Assembly (NCBI GenBank): GCA_964478125.1
Contig: CAYZGR010000053.1
Location: forward strand, 1 to 21,533
DNA: 21,533 nucleotides
Direction of reading: 5' to 3'
DNA from: FW021-bin31 sp964478125
Lineage (GTDB): Bacteria; Bacteroidota; Bacteroidia; Chitinophagales; Chitinophagaceae
The notes below the pieces were generated by a model. It saw only the letters and a program-made list of their open reading frames with translations. It made no database searches and was not told the DNA's origin. This document shows positions 7,955-15,266 of the stretch, piece by piece. How positions within the stretch are numbered: the stretch's first letter is position 1; each line of letters begins with the position of its first letter. The position numbers and the translations under genes are program-made.

Positions 7955-9139
7955 ATGAATACATCTTTTGTAAACCGTATAGGGAAAGAATTGGAGGAGA
8001 TTCGTGCATCAGGACTTTATAAGACGGAACGAATTATTGCGTCTCCGCAGGGGGCGGAAATTGAGGTGGGAGGCCGTACCGTTATCAATTTTTGCGCAAA
8101 CAACTATCTGGGCCTCTCTTCTCATCCCAAAGTATTGGAAGCGGCAAAAAAAACCATAGATGAAAGGGGATATGGATTGAGCAGTGTTCGTTTTATCTGT
8201 GGGACACAGGACATTCATCGCGAATTGGAACAGAAGATCTCCCGATTTTTAGGAACAGAAGATACCATTTTGTACGCGGCCTGCTTTGATGCCAATGGGG
8301 GCGTGTTTGAACCGCTCTTGAATAAGGAAGATGCCATTGTTTCCGATGCATTAAACCATGCTTCCATCATTGACGGCGTACGTTTATGCAAGGCGCAGCG
8401 GTTTCGCTACAGGAATAATGATATGGCCGACCTTGAAAAGCAGCTGCAGGCGGCTAAGGAGGCCCGTACCCGGTTGATCGTAACGGATGGTACCTTTAGT
8501 ATGGATGGCACCATTGCCCGGCTGGACAAGATCGTGGAGCTGGCAGAAAAATATGATGCCGTAGTCCTGGTGGATGACAGCCATAGCACGGGATTTATCG
8601 GAAAAACCGGGCGCGGGTCTCATGAATATCGTGGTGTGATGGGACGGATTGATCTTATTACCGGAACCCTGGGTAAGGCGCTTGGAGGAGGCTCCGGCGG
8701 TTTTACCAGTGGGAAAAAAGCAGTGATAGATATGCTGCGGCAGCGCTCCCGCCCTTACTTGTTTTCCAATACGCTAGCGCCCGCTGTTGTAGGGGCCTCT
8801 ATAGCGGTTCTGGATCTCTTGAGCGAAACGACCGCCCTGAGAGACAGATTGGCGAAGAATACAAAATATTTCCGGGAGGAAATGACGAAGGCTGGTTTTG
8901 ATATCAAACCCGGCGAACATCCTATTGTGCCGGTGATGTTGCATGATGCCGTATTATCACAGAAAATGGCGGATCGCTTACTGGATGAAGGGATTTACGT
9001 GATCGGATTCTTTTATCCTGTCGTTCCTGAGGGAGAAGCCCGGATCAGGGTGCAGGTGAGTGCGGCTCATGAGAAGCAACACCTGGATAAAGCCATTGCC
9101 GCATTTGCCCGGATCGGGAAAGAAATGGGAGTAATTTAG
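7955..9139 (+). CDS. kbl: Glycine C-acetyltransferase (2-amino-3-ketobutyrate CoA ligase) Kbl
   Basis: Kbl is a PLP enzyme that cleaves 2-amino-3-oxobutyrate with CoA to glycine and acetyl-CoA, the second step of threonine breakdown. The 394-residue product follows E. coli Kbl almost block for block: INFCANNYLGL (44-54), VRFICGTQDIHRELEQK (78-94), DALNHASIIDGVRLCKA (131-147), VDDSHSTGFIGKTGRGSHEY (206-225) and TGTLGKALGG, with the PLP lysine K241. It ends with the typical VSAAHEKQHLDKAI and IGKEMGVI. No threonine dehydrogenase (tdh) gene is present in this window. An alternative alpha-oxoamine synthase role was considered, but the strong Kbl-specific match makes it unlikely. Confidence 0.96.
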   Translation: MNTSFVNRIGKELEEIRASGLYKTERIIASPQGAEIEVGGRTVINFCANNYLGLSSHPKVLEAAKKTIDERGYGLSSVRFICGTQDIHRELEQKISRFLGTEDTILYAACFDANGGVFEPLLNKEDAIVSDALNHASIIDGVRLCKAQRFRYRNNDMADLEKQLQAAKEARTRLIVTDGTFSMDGTIARLDKIVELAEKYDAVVLVDDSHSTGFIGKTGRGSHEYRGVMGRIDLITGTLGKALGGGSGGFTSGKKAVIDMLRQRSRPYLFSNTLAPAVVGASIAVLDLLSETTALRDRLAKNTKYFREEMTKAGFDIKPGEHPIVPVMLHDAVLSQKMADRLLDEGIYVIGFFYPVVPEGEARIRVQVSAAHEKQHLDKAIAAFARIGKEMGVI

Positions 9140-9140
9140 T

Positions 9141-9202
9141 GAATGGCCAATGGTTAATGGTTAATGGTCGATTGTTAATGCGCAGCGGTTAATACTTAAT
9201 GG
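9141..9202. repeat. Degenerate short tandem repeat (TGGTTAA-type) after kbl
   Basis: The gap between the convergent kbl and nfu genes holds two exact tandem copies of TGGTTAA (9151-9157, 9158-9164). Looser variants lie around them (AATGGCC, TGGTCGATTGTTAATG, CGGTTAA, ACTTAATGG). A second related phrase, AACCGTAAA then AACTGTAAA, occurs at about 9231-9252. No reading frame or clear terminator is seen. Confidence 0.5.
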
Positions 9203-9257
9203 GTTTGGATTAATAGTACATCCATCTGCGAACCGTAAATTGTGAACTGTAAAGGCC

Positions 9258-9851
9258 TTATTCCGCATAGGCTTCCACCTCCCGCACCTCGGGTACCATG
9301 CGTTTCATCATGGCCTCTATTCCTGCTTTCAGGGTGATCATAGAAGAGGGACAACCGGAGCAGGCTCCTTGTAAGGTGACAAAGAGTTTTCCACGGTTGT
9401 ATTTTTTAAAACGGATGGCGCCGCCGTCCATTTCAACGGCAGGTTTGACATAACTTTCCAATATCTCTTTGATCCGTTTGACCACGTCGCTATCGTCTGT
9501 TTGCACATCCTCCCAGGCCGGCTGGATCTGCGGCAGCGCTTCTTCATCTATGACAGGGCGTCCTTCTTCCAGATAATCTTGCAGAAATGTTCTGATCATG
9601 GGGATCACGTCTTCCCATTCCGTTTCTTCGGATTTGGTGAGCGTGACGAAATTGCTCGCAATAAAAACGCCTCGGATGAAGGGAAAGGTGAAGAGCTCGG
9701 CTGCCAATGGGGAAGCGGTAGCGTCTGCCTCTTCGGGGAAATCTGCACTTTTTCCGGGATAGAGAAGTTTACTGACCACAAACTTCATCGTTTCCGGATT
9801 GGGCGTTGCCTCCGTATAGATGCTGATAACCGGATTTCCAGTCTTCATCAT
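9258..9851 (-). CDS. Nfu/NifU-type Fe-S cluster scaffold or carrier protein
   Basis: This 197-residue cytosolic protein has an N-terminal Nfu_N domain (about 8-95: IYTEATPNPETMKFV at 11-25 and FPFIRGVFIASNFVTLTK at 56-73). A C-terminal NifU domain (about 123-197) carries the cluster-binding CxxC in GACSGCPSS (C164, C167). Such Nfu proteins hold a 4Fe-4S cluster between two subunits and pass it to target enzymes. The lengths of both domains are complete. The start is taken at the first of two adjacent ATGs. It is transcribed away from mgsA, from a spacer that carries a symmetric promoter-like palindrome. No suf genes are in the window. Confidence 0.93.
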   Translation of the reverse strand: MMKTGNPVISIYTEATPNPETMKFVVSKLLYPGKSADFPEEADATASPLAAELFTFPFIRGVFIASNFVTLTKSEETEWEDVIPMIRTFLQDYLEEGRPVIDEEALPQIQPAWEDVQTDDSDVVKRIKEILESYVKPAVEMDGGAIRFKKYNRGKLFVTLQGACSGCPSSMITLKAGIEAMMKRMVPEVREVEAYAE

Positions 9852-9870
9852 GATAAATTAATTTGTTACG

Positions 9871-9893
9871 CAAAGGTAAACAATTTACCTTGG
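9871..9893. promoter_or_regulatory. Palindrome with back-to-back -7 elements between nfu and mgsA
   Basis: The sequence AAGGTAAA-CAA-TTTACCTT (9873-9891) is a perfect 8-bp-arm palindrome. Read on the - strand it contains TACCTTTG (9878 to 9871), an exact TAnnTTTG match 19 bp before the nfu start. Read on the + strand it contains TACCTTGG (9886-9893), one mismatch from the motif, about 93 bp before mgsA. It may be a shared divergent promoter or operator. The layout is seen directly; the function is inferred. Confidence 0.5.
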
Positions 9894-9986
9894 ATGCGGG
9901 AAGTTAAGGAAATTTTTACGTATTTGGAAAAAGTAATTTCCAATTCGCTCATGATCCTTTTCTCCCATGAAATTAAATCCTGAGCT

Positions 9987-10481
9987 ATGATAGAAAAAAG
10001 AACTTTACACCTGAGGAAACGCATTGCATTGATTGCACACGACAACAAAAAACAGGAACTCATTACCTGGGTGAGGCATAATAAAGAGGTCTTAAGCCGG
10101 CATATACTCTATGGCACCGGCACTACGGGCAGACTGGTGGAAACCTCCACGGGGCTGGAGGTCAACAAATTGCGTAGCGGCCCTATGGGCGGTGATCTGC
10201 AAATAGGCTCCCTGATAGCGGATAATGAGATCGGGGTAGTGATCTTCTTTTGGGACCCCATGGAAGCCCAGCCCCATGATCCGGATATTAAAGCCCTGTT
10301 GCGCATTTGTGTGGTATGGAACATCCCCGTGGCCTGCGACCGCTCTACGGCAGATTTTATCATTACTTCTCCTCTCTTTCAAGAGGAATACGAGTTAAAA
10401 ATGACGGATTATAGCAAATATATGAACCGGAATATACCTACATGGGAAGATGACAACGGCGGGAACAGGCAGGGTCGGTAG
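9987..10481 (+). CDS. mgsA: Methylglyoxal synthase MgsA
   Basis: MgsA converts dihydroxyacetone phosphate to methylglyoxal and phosphate, a bypass of lower glycolysis that relieves sugar-phosphate stress. The 164-residue product has KRIALIAHDNKK (11-22), the phosphate-binding GTGTTGRL (43-50), GPMGGD (65-70) and FFWDPMEAQPHDPDIKALLR (87-106). By comparison with the E. coli enzyme, D70, H97 and D100 correspond to catalytic D71, H98 and D101. It is slightly longer than E. coli MgsA because of a hydrophilic C-terminal tail (WEDDNGGNRQGR). The ATG at 9987 gives the normal N-terminus. It is divergent from nfu and not obviously in an operon with batB, which follows after 129 bp and has its own promoter motif. 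Confidence 0.97.
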   Translation: MIEKRTLHLRKRIALIAHDNKKQELITWVRHNKEVLSRHILYGTGTTGRLVETSTGLEVNKLRSGPMGGDLQIGSLIADNEIGVVIFFWDPMEAQPHDPDIKALLRICVVWNIPVACDRSTADFIITSPLFQEEYELKMTDYSKYMNRNIPTWEDDNGGNRQGR

Positions 10482-10572
10482 CATCTGGCTGAATCCTAAA
10501 AACCCTTTTGGCGGCCCATCGTTAATTTTTTCCTAAAAAAGAAGGAGTTTTTCAACTCCACAATCTGTAGCT

Positions 10573-10586
10573 GTTACATTTGTAAC
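10573..10586 (+). promoter_or_regulatory. batB promoter -7 element within the inverted repeat GTTAC-ATTT-GTAAC
   Basis: TACATTTG (10575-10582) matches TAnnTTTG and lies 28 bp before the batB ATG. It is embedded in a perfect 5-bp-arm inverted repeat, GTTACATTTGTAAC. A repressor or activator half-site pair at this place would control promoter opening, but that is inference. The -33 region is not clear. Confidence 0.45.
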
Positions 10587-10610
10587 GGATATTTAAGTCA
10601 ATAGATCCGT

Positions 10611-11624
10611 ATGTTGCGATTTGAACATAGTTCGTTTTTATATCTGCTTTTTCTGCTCATCCTGATCGGACTGGTATTTATTGCCGTGCTGGCATGGAAA
10701 CGGCGTGCGATCCGTAAGATGGGAGACAAGGATCTGGTAGCAGAGTTGTTTACCGGTTATTCCAGGCGCCTTTTTAACTTAAAGTTTTGGTTGCTTTTCC
10801 TGGGCTTTGCTTTTATCGCGCTCGGTGCGGCTAACCTGCAATTGGGAGATACCCTGCAGAAAGTTACCAAGAAAGGGGTGGATGTCATGATAGCCCTGGA
10901 CGTGAGCAACAGCATGCTTGCCGAGGATATTCAGCCCGACCGGCTGACGCGTGCGAAGCAACTGGTCTCCAGATTGCTGACCAAGATCCCGAACGACCGG
11001 GTCGGGTTGGTAGTATTTGCAGGAAATGCCTATTTGCAAATGCCGTTAACGGTAGATTTTAGCGCTGCAAAGATGTACCTGAGCACCGCGGATCCCGGAA
11101 TGGCGCCTACCCAGGGGACTGCTTTTGACAAGGCTATCGCCAGCTGTGAAAAAGCGTTTGACCAAAAAGAACATCAACATAAGGCCGTTATTCTTATTTC
11201 TGATGGGGAAGACTGGAGTGAGGAAGGAATACAGGCGGCCAAAAACGCGCATAAAGAAGGGGTGGTCATTAATACCGTAGGAGTGGGTACGGTGAAAGGA
11301 GCTCCTATCAGGGACCCTAAAACAGGAGATTACAAGAAAGACGAAAAGGGGAATCTGATCCTGACCAAGTTAAATCCAAAAATACTCCGGGCGATCGCAG
11401 CGGCCGGTAACGGCATCTACCAACATCTGGATCAGACGGATAAGGCCGTATCGGCCTTGACCCAGGAGTTGAATACGATGAAGAAAAAGGAGTATGGCGA
11501 AAATATTTTCGCAGATTATAAAAGTTATTTTCAGTATTTTATTGCATTGGGACTGTTGTTGATCGTGATAGAATTCTTTTTGCCTGAAACCGTCAGGAAG
11601 CGGGAGGAGGCTGCAACAGGATGA
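10611..11624 (+). CDS. batB: BatB-type VWA-domain membrane protein
   Basis: This 337-residue inner-membrane protein has TM segments near 8-28 and 58-75, a von Willebrand factor A domain from about 90 to 290, and a C-terminal TM segment near 308-326. The MIDAS metal site is complete: DVSNS (D97, S99, S101), a threonine in PTQGT (T167 or T170) and D198 in ISDGEDW. The single VWA domain, FEH start and C-terminal helix ending in FFLPE fit BatB of the Bacteroides aerotolerance (bat) cluster, whose exact role remains unsettled. batC follows after 53 bp. moxR, the DUF58 gene, batA and batD, which normally accompany it, are not present upstream, where mgsA lies. BatA is the alternative assignment. 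Confidence 0.85.
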   Translation: MLRFEHSSFLYLLFLLILIGLVFIAVLAWKRRAIRKMGDKDLVAELFTGYSRRLFNLKFWLLFLGFAFIALGAANLQLGDTLQKVTKKGVDVMIALDVSNSMLAEDIQPDRLTRAKQLVSRLLTKIPNDRVGLVVFAGNAYLQMPLTVDFSAAKMYLSTADPGMAPTQGTAFDKAIASCEKAFDQKEHQHKAVILISDGEDWSEEGIQAAKNAHKEGVVINTVGVGTVKGAPIRDPKTGDYKKDEKGNLILTKLNPKILRAIAAAGNGIYQHLDQTDKAVSALTQELNTMKKKEYGENIFADYKSYFQYFIALGLLLIVIEFFLPETVRKREEAATG

Positions 11625-11677
11625 TCCTGTTACGATAACGTGGCGGCCCAAGGGTGTAGAACTAAAATATTTCAGAA

Positions 11678-12472
11678 ATGGTTTTTAAATTAAGAGTTGT
11701 TCCTGCCCATTCTGTTTTGAAAAGGATATTGGGCCTTATGGTCGTTTTATGCTTTTTGATCAAAGCTCCGGAGGCGGCGGCGCAATCTCCCAATCATCTT
11801 TTACGAAAAGGGAATAAGCTTTATCGAAATCAGAATTATGCCGATGCGGAAGCCAATTACAAAAAGGCGTTGTCAAAGGATTCCAGTTCCGCTACCGGGA
11901 TGTTTAACCTCGGGAATGCCCTTTACCATCAACAGCGGTACAAAGAAGCAGCCGAAAAGTATGCGGAAAGCGTAAAAGATGAAAAGTCTGATAAAACGGG
12001 GATTGCCGCCTCAAATTATAACATCGGCAATACCTATATGCAAAATAAAGAGTGGCAAAAAGCAATTGATTCCTATAAAAAAAGCCTTATGGCCAATCCG
12101 GAAGATAATGAGGCCCGCTATAATCTGGCGTATGCCCGGGCCATGCTGAAAAAGAATAAAGGAGGGGGCGGCAAGAATAATAAGGATAAGAATAAGAACA
12201 AGCAGAAGAATCAAAAACAAAATAAGAACAATCAACAGAATCAGGATAAGAACAAACAGGACAAAAATAATAAGAAGGACCAAAAGCAGGATCAGCCACA
12301 GGATCAGAAGAAGGATCAGAAGCAGAAACAGCCTCAGCCGCGTCCCGGGGAGATGAATAAACAACGTGCGGATCAGTTGCTGAATGCAGCTGCACAGCAG
12401 GAGAAAAAAATTCAGGAGAAAAAGGATAAGAAAAAGAAGGGAGTCAAAGTTTATAAAGGCAAGGACTGGTGA
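11678..12472 (+). CDS. batC: BatC-type TPR protein with a Lys/Asn/Gln-rich tail
   Basis: The 264-residue product starts with a signal peptide or membrane anchor (hydrophobic core about 19-28, followed by APEAAAQ). TPR repeats follow at about 37-155: NHLLRKGNKLYRNQNYADAEANYKKAL, FNLGNALYHQQRYKEAAEKY and YNIGNTYMQNKEWQKAIDSYKKSL are typical helices, quoted here in shortened blocks only to show the 34-residue spacing. Residues about 157-225 are almost entirely K, N, Q and D, encoded by AAG/AAT/CAG runs, and are probably disordered. The C-terminus (ADQLLNAAAQQEKKIQEKK) is the usual BatC ending. It should act with BatB at the periplasmic side of the membrane. An inner Met at 21 is a possible later start. 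Its 3' end overlaps the convergent comB gene by 22 bp. Confidence 0.86.
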   Translation: MVFKLRVVPAHSVLKRILGLMVVLCFLIKAPEAAAQSPNHLLRKGNKLYRNQNYADAEANYKKALSKDSSSATGMFNLGNALYHQQRYKEAAEKYAESVKDEKSDKTGIAASNYNIGNTYMQNKEWQKAIDSYKKSLMANPEDNEARYNLAYARAMLKKNKGGGGKNNKDKNKNKQKNQKQNKNNQQNQDKNKQDKNNKKDQKQDQPQDQKKDQKQKQPQPRPGEMNKQRADQLLNAAAQQEKKIQEKKDKKKKGVKVYKGKDW

Positions 12473-13212
12473 GCAGGACCCTGTCTTTCTTTATTGATCA
12501 GCCTGTCCCCTTCCAGTACGGGTAAAGAGGGAGCAACGTCTTGTGTAAAACAGTAATCAATATCTTTCCGTACTCCTAATCTTCCGAGGCGATGATAGTG
12601 AGAGGTTTTTTTAACGATCTGCATCAGGTCATTTTGATATTGCACATACATATTTTCCGCAATGAATGTGGTATCCCTGTTGCTGCAAAAAGAGCCTTTG
12701 GTGCGGCTAATAACGGCTCCGGCGAAAAGCAGGTCTTCAATATTTATGTGGTCTTTCCATCCGGCACAGGCCAAAATAACCGGACCATTCTGATGAACCA
12801 GGTATTCACAAACGGATGACAGGTTGGGGAAAGAACCGGTGATAATGGTGCGGGCGTCCAGTGCTTTATGGAGAAGTCTGGTTCCGTTGGTTGTGGTCAG
12901 GACAATGGTTTGATCCCTGACCAGATCGGCGGGGAAGTCAAAAGGGGAATTTCCGTATTGTAAACCGGGAGCGATCCGGCCGTCCCGCTCTCCTGCCGTG
13001 AGGGCGCCCTGTTCTGCTCCTATACGGGCACATTCTGCGACAGAGGCCACGGGAATAACGGCAGAGGCCCCGTTATACAATGCGGTGGCAATGGTGGAGG
13101 TGGCCCGCAGTACGTCAATGATAACGACCACGCTTTCTTTAATATTGGCAAGATGTAACAGAGCCGGCGAAGGGCATACTTCCAGTTGAGGCTTGGGTAA
13201 TTGATGATTCAT
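12451..13212 (-). CDS. comB: ComB-family 2-phosphosulfolactate phosphatase
   Basis: ComB hydrolyses 2-phospho-3-sulfolactate to 3-sulfolactate, a Mg-dependent step known from coenzyme M synthesis in methanogens and, for the Bacillus homologue, from sulfolactate formation. The 253-residue product shows family blocks VVIIDVLRATSTIATAL (28-44), the GER.G.....YGNSP segment, TTTNGTRLL and GCAGW/ACAGWKDH-type sequence (here ILACAGWKDHINIEDLLFAGA), and a C-terminal tail rich in conserved hydrophobics (LGVRKDIDYCFTQD). The length is normal. No comA, comC or other coenzyme M gene is in the window, so the in vivo substrate is uncertain. It lies 47 bp downstream of capD on the same strand and may be co-transcribed with it. 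It overlaps batC tail to tail. Confidence 0.87.
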   Translation of the reverse strand: MNHQLPKPQLEVCPSPALLHLANIKESVVVIIDVLRATSTIATALYNGASAVIPVASVAECARIGAEQGALTAGERDGRIAPGLQYGNSPFDFPADLVRDQTIVLTTTNGTRLLHKALDARTIITGSFPNLSSVCEYLVHQNGPVILACAGWKDHINIEDLLFAGAVISRTKGSFCSNRDTTFIAENMYVQYQNDLMQIVKKTSHYHRLGRLGVRKDIDYCFTQDVAPSLPVLEGDRLINKERQGPAHQSLPL

Positions 13213-13259
13213 ATCCTGATGAACTTCAAAGCGCAGCGAAGATAGGATATTCTTCCGTT

Positions 13260-15266
13260 TTAGAGTTGATCCTGGTCGGCAGCAATGTTGTGTTTCGAAC
13301 TTTCTTCCTGGAGCAGCTCCTGGTCCAGCTGCTCGTAGTTGGAATTATTGCTTTTGAATTCCGATACGATCCGCTTCATATATTTTACTACTTCCCAGCC
13401 ATGTCCCTCCCGGGCCAGTAGCAGAAGTTCCTGCATCTGTGTCTTGACTTTTTTGAAAGGATATCTGCGAACTTTGGCCACCATGATCTTGGGATGGTGG
13501 GTATTAATGGTATTCTCCTCATTGGCCAGAAGCTCCTCATAAAGCTTCTCTCCCGGGCGCAAACCGGTGTATTCAATTTTAATATCCACATCCGGTGTCA
13601 GGCCTGAAAGTTGTATCATCTTCCGGGCCATATCTGAAATTTTTACCGGCGTTCCCATATCGAAAACAAATATTTCCCCGCCTTTTCCCATGATTGCCGC
13701 TTCCAGTACCAGCTGACAGGCCTCCGGAATCGTCATAAAATAACGGACTACATCCTTATGGGTGACTGTGACAGGTCCTCCCTCCTTGATCTGTCTTGAA
13801 AATAACGGGACGACAGAGCCATTGGAACCCAGGACATTTCCAAAACGGGTGGTGATAAAAGAGGTGGTTTTTTGAGTACCGTTAGCGGCATCCGACTGAT
13901 GCAGATAATTGTGATAGGATTGCGTAAAGATCTCCGCTATTCGTTTGGAAGCGCCCATCACATTGGTGGGGTTAACGGCTTTGTCGGTAGAGATCATTAC
14001 AAACTTTTCTACCTGGAACTTTACCGATAATTCCGCCAGAATAATGGTACTCTGTACATTATTGATAATGGCCATTTCGGGACAACGTTCCATCATCGGT
14101 ACATGCTTATAAGCCGCGGCATGCAATACCCATTTTGGCCGGTGCTTACGAAACATCTTTTCCATTTGTCCTCTCTCACGCGTATCTGCCAGATAACACA
14201 CTATTTCGGAGAAAGGAAATAAGTTTTTAGTTTCCAGCCATAGCTCATGCAGCGGACTTTCTGCCTGATCGCACAAGACTACTTTTTGCGGCTGATGTTT
14301 TCCTACCTGCCGTACCAGTTCACTTCCGATGGAGCCTGCCGCACCCGTAATGAGTAAAACTTTCCCTCTGATCTGGTTCTTGACCTGTTTATTGTGTATG
14401 TTGATAAGGTCCCTGTTGAGCAGGTCTTCTATCCGGACATCCCTTATACGTCTTACTTGCAGATCATCCTGCAGCCATTCAAAAACCGGGGGAATATGGC
14501 GTACTTTTACTTTGTGTTTTAAGCACCAGGTGATCAATTGGTCCCGTTTGTCCGTGTCTCCTCCGCCTTCGGATATGATAAGTTGGCGGATGCGGCTTCT
14601 CTTGTTAAGGCGGCTTAATTCTCCCGCTCTCAATGGTAAAATGGGGATGCCCTGCAATTCTTTCTTCCACAGGCGGGGATTGCCATCCAGAAAAGCGATC
14701 ACATTTATTCTTTCCCCGTTATTTTTGTTCCTTTTTGACCTTTGAAGCGCCTCCAGGGTAATCAAACCGGCTTCATTGGCTCCCATAATGACTACATTCG
14801 TGAATTGTAACCCTCCTCTGGAAAGAAATTCGAAGAAAACTTTTATTACAAGGCGATAACCAAAAAGGATAATGGAGGCGGCAAATAAATAAATAAGCGC
14901 AATAGAGGCGGGCAGGATCAATTCCCAATTCAGTATCCGGGCTACAAGATTCCAGCAGAACAGAATAATGGTGCAAAGAAGTGTAGCGCTTAATACTTTT
15001 CTTGCATCTTCAAGGCTCGTTTGCCTGATAATGCCCGAAAATGTTTTTAAACCGTAGAAACAAACCAGGTTGATAACGAGTACGATGCCCAAAAATTCAT
15101 AGAACGGATGTTGTCCGATACGAACCAGATCAAAATTAAAGCGCAGGAGGAAGGCGATCCATACGGCAAATGCAGAACAGGCTAAGTCAAGAGCTAATAC
15201 AAACCAGCGGGGCAGGCTGCGTATATTCAATAAATATTTCTTCAAAGAAGTAATGGATGTGGGCAT
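13260..15266 (-). CDS. PglF/CapD/FlaA1-type membrane UDP-sugar 4,6-dehydratase
   Basis: This 668-residue protein has about four N-terminal TM helices (near 21-41, 56-74, 92-112 and 118-145). A first Rossmann-like domain carries MGANEAG (161-167), and the link RIEDLLNRD is at 278-286. The catalytic SDR domain starts with TGAAGSIGSE at 307-316. Further motifs are AAAYKHVPMME (383-393), STDKAVNPTN (426-435) and K441, then GLRPGEKLYEELL near the end. The family converts UDP-GlcNAc to UDP-4-keto-6-deoxy sugars for surface glycans. STDK, in place of the SYK-type triad, is typical of PglF/WbpM. Its product would be the substrate of the PglE-like aminotransferase at 1043-2188. The C-terminal tail of about 60 residues after the SDR domain is polar. 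No adjacent glycosyltransferase gene is seen. Confidence 0.93.
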   Translation of the reverse strand: MPTSITSLKKYLLNIRSLPRWFVLALDLACSAFAVWIAFLLRFNFDLVRIGQHPFYEFLGIVLVINLVCFYGLKTFSGIIRQTSLEDARKVLSATLLCTIILFCWNLVARILNWELILPASIALIYLFAASIILFGYRLVIKVFFEFLSRGGLQFTNVVIMGANEAGLITLEALQRSKRNKNNGERINVIAFLDGNPRLWKKELQGIPILPLRAGELSRLNKRSRIRQLIISEGGGDTDKRDQLITWCLKHKVKVRHIPPVFEWLQDDLQVRRIRDVRIEDLLNRDLINIHNKQVKNQIRGKVLLITGAAGSIGSELVRQVGKHQPQKVVLCDQAESPLHELWLETKNLFPFSEIVCYLADTRERGQMEKMFRKHRPKWVLHAAAYKHVPMMERCPEMAIINNVQSTIILAELSVKFQVEKFVMISTDKAVNPTNVMGASKRIAEIFTQSYHNYLHQSDAANGTQKTTSFITTRFGNVLGSNGSVVPLFSRQIKEGGPVTVTHKDVVRYFMTIPEACQLVLEAAIMGKGGEIFVFDMGTPVKISDMARKMIQLSGLTPDVDIKIEYTGLRPGEKLYEELLANEENTINTHHPKIMVAKVRRYPFKKVKTQMQELLLLAREGHGWEVVKYMKRIVSEFKSNNSNYEQLDQELLQEESSKHNIAADQDQL

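Noticed and set aside
7955..9139. Kbl-like protein as a cysteate fatty acyltransferase of sulfonolipid synthesis
   Set aside because: The sequence follows E. coli Kbl through nearly all blocks, including VRFICGTQD and the C-terminal end. A fatty-acyl-using alpha-oxoamine synthase would not be expected to match so closely.
10544..10559. Hairpin GGAGTT-TTTC-AACTCC as a terminator
   Set aside because: A T-run follows only when it is read on the - strand, and no - strand gene ends there. On the + strand, after mgsA, the hairpin is not followed by Ts.
12011..12395. Leu/Ile-rich and Ser/Tyr-rich open frames on the - strand
   Set aside because: They are antisense to the Lys/Asn/Gln repeat of batC. 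The composition follows from the repeat on the other strand, and no start signal is seen.
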